A stretch of DNA of 64,000 bases from JAFNAG01 sp963739235 (GTDB taxonomy: Bacteria; Acidobacteriota; UBA6911): assembly GCA_963739235.1 (NCBI GenBank), contig CAVTZY010000027.1, forward strand, positions 124,001 through 188,000. The letters run 5' to 3'. This document shows positions 63,213 to 64,000 of this stretch, one piece after another (the stretch's first letter is position 1; every line of letters begins with the position of its first letter). The notes below the pieces were generated by a model. It was given only the letters and a program-made list of their open reading frames with translations. It did not search any database and was not told the origin of the DNA. The position numbers were made by a program, and so were the translations under genes.

Positions 63213-64000
63213 TGAAACGTAACACTGTCACCCAAAGACTACTGCTGATTCTGGCAATTGTGGCGACTCCCTTTCTCTTATTCGCCCAACAGGCCAAGCA
63301 GGCAAAATCCGGAAAGGCACCGGCAAAGCCGGTGATCACCGAGGCCGATCTTGCCGCCGCCAAGCCGGGCCGAGATCCCAATCAGCCCATTGACGAGGAG
63401 TACACGAAGAAGATCAAGGAATACACGACCGAGACGTTCTTCCTCTCGCCGGTGGTGGATTACCTGCCGGCGTCCAAGACCGTCCCCACGCCCAAGGCCG
63501 TCCTGGGAGATATCGCCGGCGCGGAGGGCAACCTGCCATACACCAAACAGGTGTACGAATACATGCGCCTCCTGGCGAAGTCGACGCCGCGCGTGAAGGT
63601 CTATTCGATCGGCACGTCCGAAGAGGGCCGCGAGATGATTGCGGTTGCCGTGGCGTCTGAAGAGCTGATGGCGAAACTCGACCAGAACAAGGCCGACCTT
63701 GCCAAGCTGGCTGACCCGCGCACGATCAAGATGGATGACGCGGTAGCGGACGAGATCGCAAAGCGCGTCGCGCCGGTCTATTACGTCACCGGCACGATTC
63801 ACTCGCCGGAAGCAGGAGCGCCTACGGCCCTGATGGAAATGGCCTACCGCCTGGCCGTCGACGACAGCCTCTATATCCGCAATATCCGCGAGCACATCAT
63901 CACGCTGATCACGCCCGTGGTCGAACCCGACGGGCGTGATCGCATCGTCGATGTTTATGAGTGGAAGAAGAAGCACCCGAATGACACGCCGATGAGCGCG
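63213..64000 (+). CDS. M14-family zinc carboxypeptidase, 5' part (continues past window)
   Basis: Open to the window end; ATG 63213 follows GAGG by six bases. The signal peptide is QRLLLILAIVATPFLLFAQ. The M14 fold begins with TKQVYEYMRLLAKSTPRVKV and YSIGTSEEGREMIAVAVA; the zinc-binding HxxE is in YVTGTIHSPEAGAPTALMEM, and TLITPVVEPDGRDR follows. The second histidine and catalytic glutamate should lie beyond base 64000. It removes C-terminal residues from peptides outside the cytoplasm and complements the divergent M1 aminopeptidase. Confidence 0.88.

Overview
The window looks like a chromosome segment from an Acidobacteriota bacterium, most likely a metagenome-assembled soil or sediment genome. 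Pointers are a VWA protein of the type often called VWFA-related acidobacterial, an Oar-like carboxypeptidase-regulatory TonB receptor, several large secreted beta-propeller proteins (kelch, BNR/VPS10, YVTN), two S9 prolyl-oligopeptidase-type peptidases, Tat-exported Gfo/Idh/MocA oxidoreductases and a mitochondrial-type EF-G1. Phylum assignment is inference from gene content; the class cannot be fixed. No rRNA, tRNA, CRISPR array, transposase or prophage was recognised.

Layout. 0-5.5 kb: SecA-like ATPase ending in a hydrophobic segment, an APC amino-acid permease and a saccharopine-dehydrogenase-like enzyme. 5.5-11 kb: small secreted triple-repeat protein, VWA protein, frameshifted thioredoxin-fold remnant, membrane/TPR protein. 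11-20 kb: antitoxin with a nonsense-interrupted PIN toxin, Tat amidohydrolase, a 46-residue membrane protein behind a sigma-54-like promoter, an A-type Fe-S carrier, DinB protein, lipoprotein, frameshifted oxidoreductase, methyltransferase and esterase. 20-27 kb: zinc-ribbon protein, two S9 peptidases (one with two frameshifts) and a CAP protein. 27-36 kb: very large kelch/YVTN protein divergent from a TonB-dependent receptor. 36-41 kb: Tat oxidoreductase, DoxX protein, then a c-type cytochrome cluster (multiheme protein; monoheme cytochrome joined to an outer-membrane-like barrel) in which about eleven indels scatter recognisable protein over three frames. 41-50 kb: family 3 glycosidase with PA14 insert, MFS transporter, 267-bp palindromic element, frameshifted BNR/VPS10 protein, small conserved protein. 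50-55 kb: M20 dipeptidase divergent from EF-G, which appears to be in an operon with a RecA-fold ATPase, then a core-less flagellar-rod-like protein. 55-64 kb: polytopic membrane protein, palindromic element, secreted SGNH-like protein, OsmC and PIG-L proteins, M1 aminopeptidase and the 5' end of an M14 carboxypeptidase.

Together the genes describe an aerobic or versatile heterotroph that secretes peptidases and glycosidases, takes up products through a TonB receptor, APC and MFS carriers, and carries periplasmic cytochromes. Two general oddities stand out: many single-base frameshifts in otherwise conserved genes (biological decay or assembly error cannot be separated here), and intergenic regions rich in palindromic, MITE-like sequences and a dispersed 'aaccgcagat' family.
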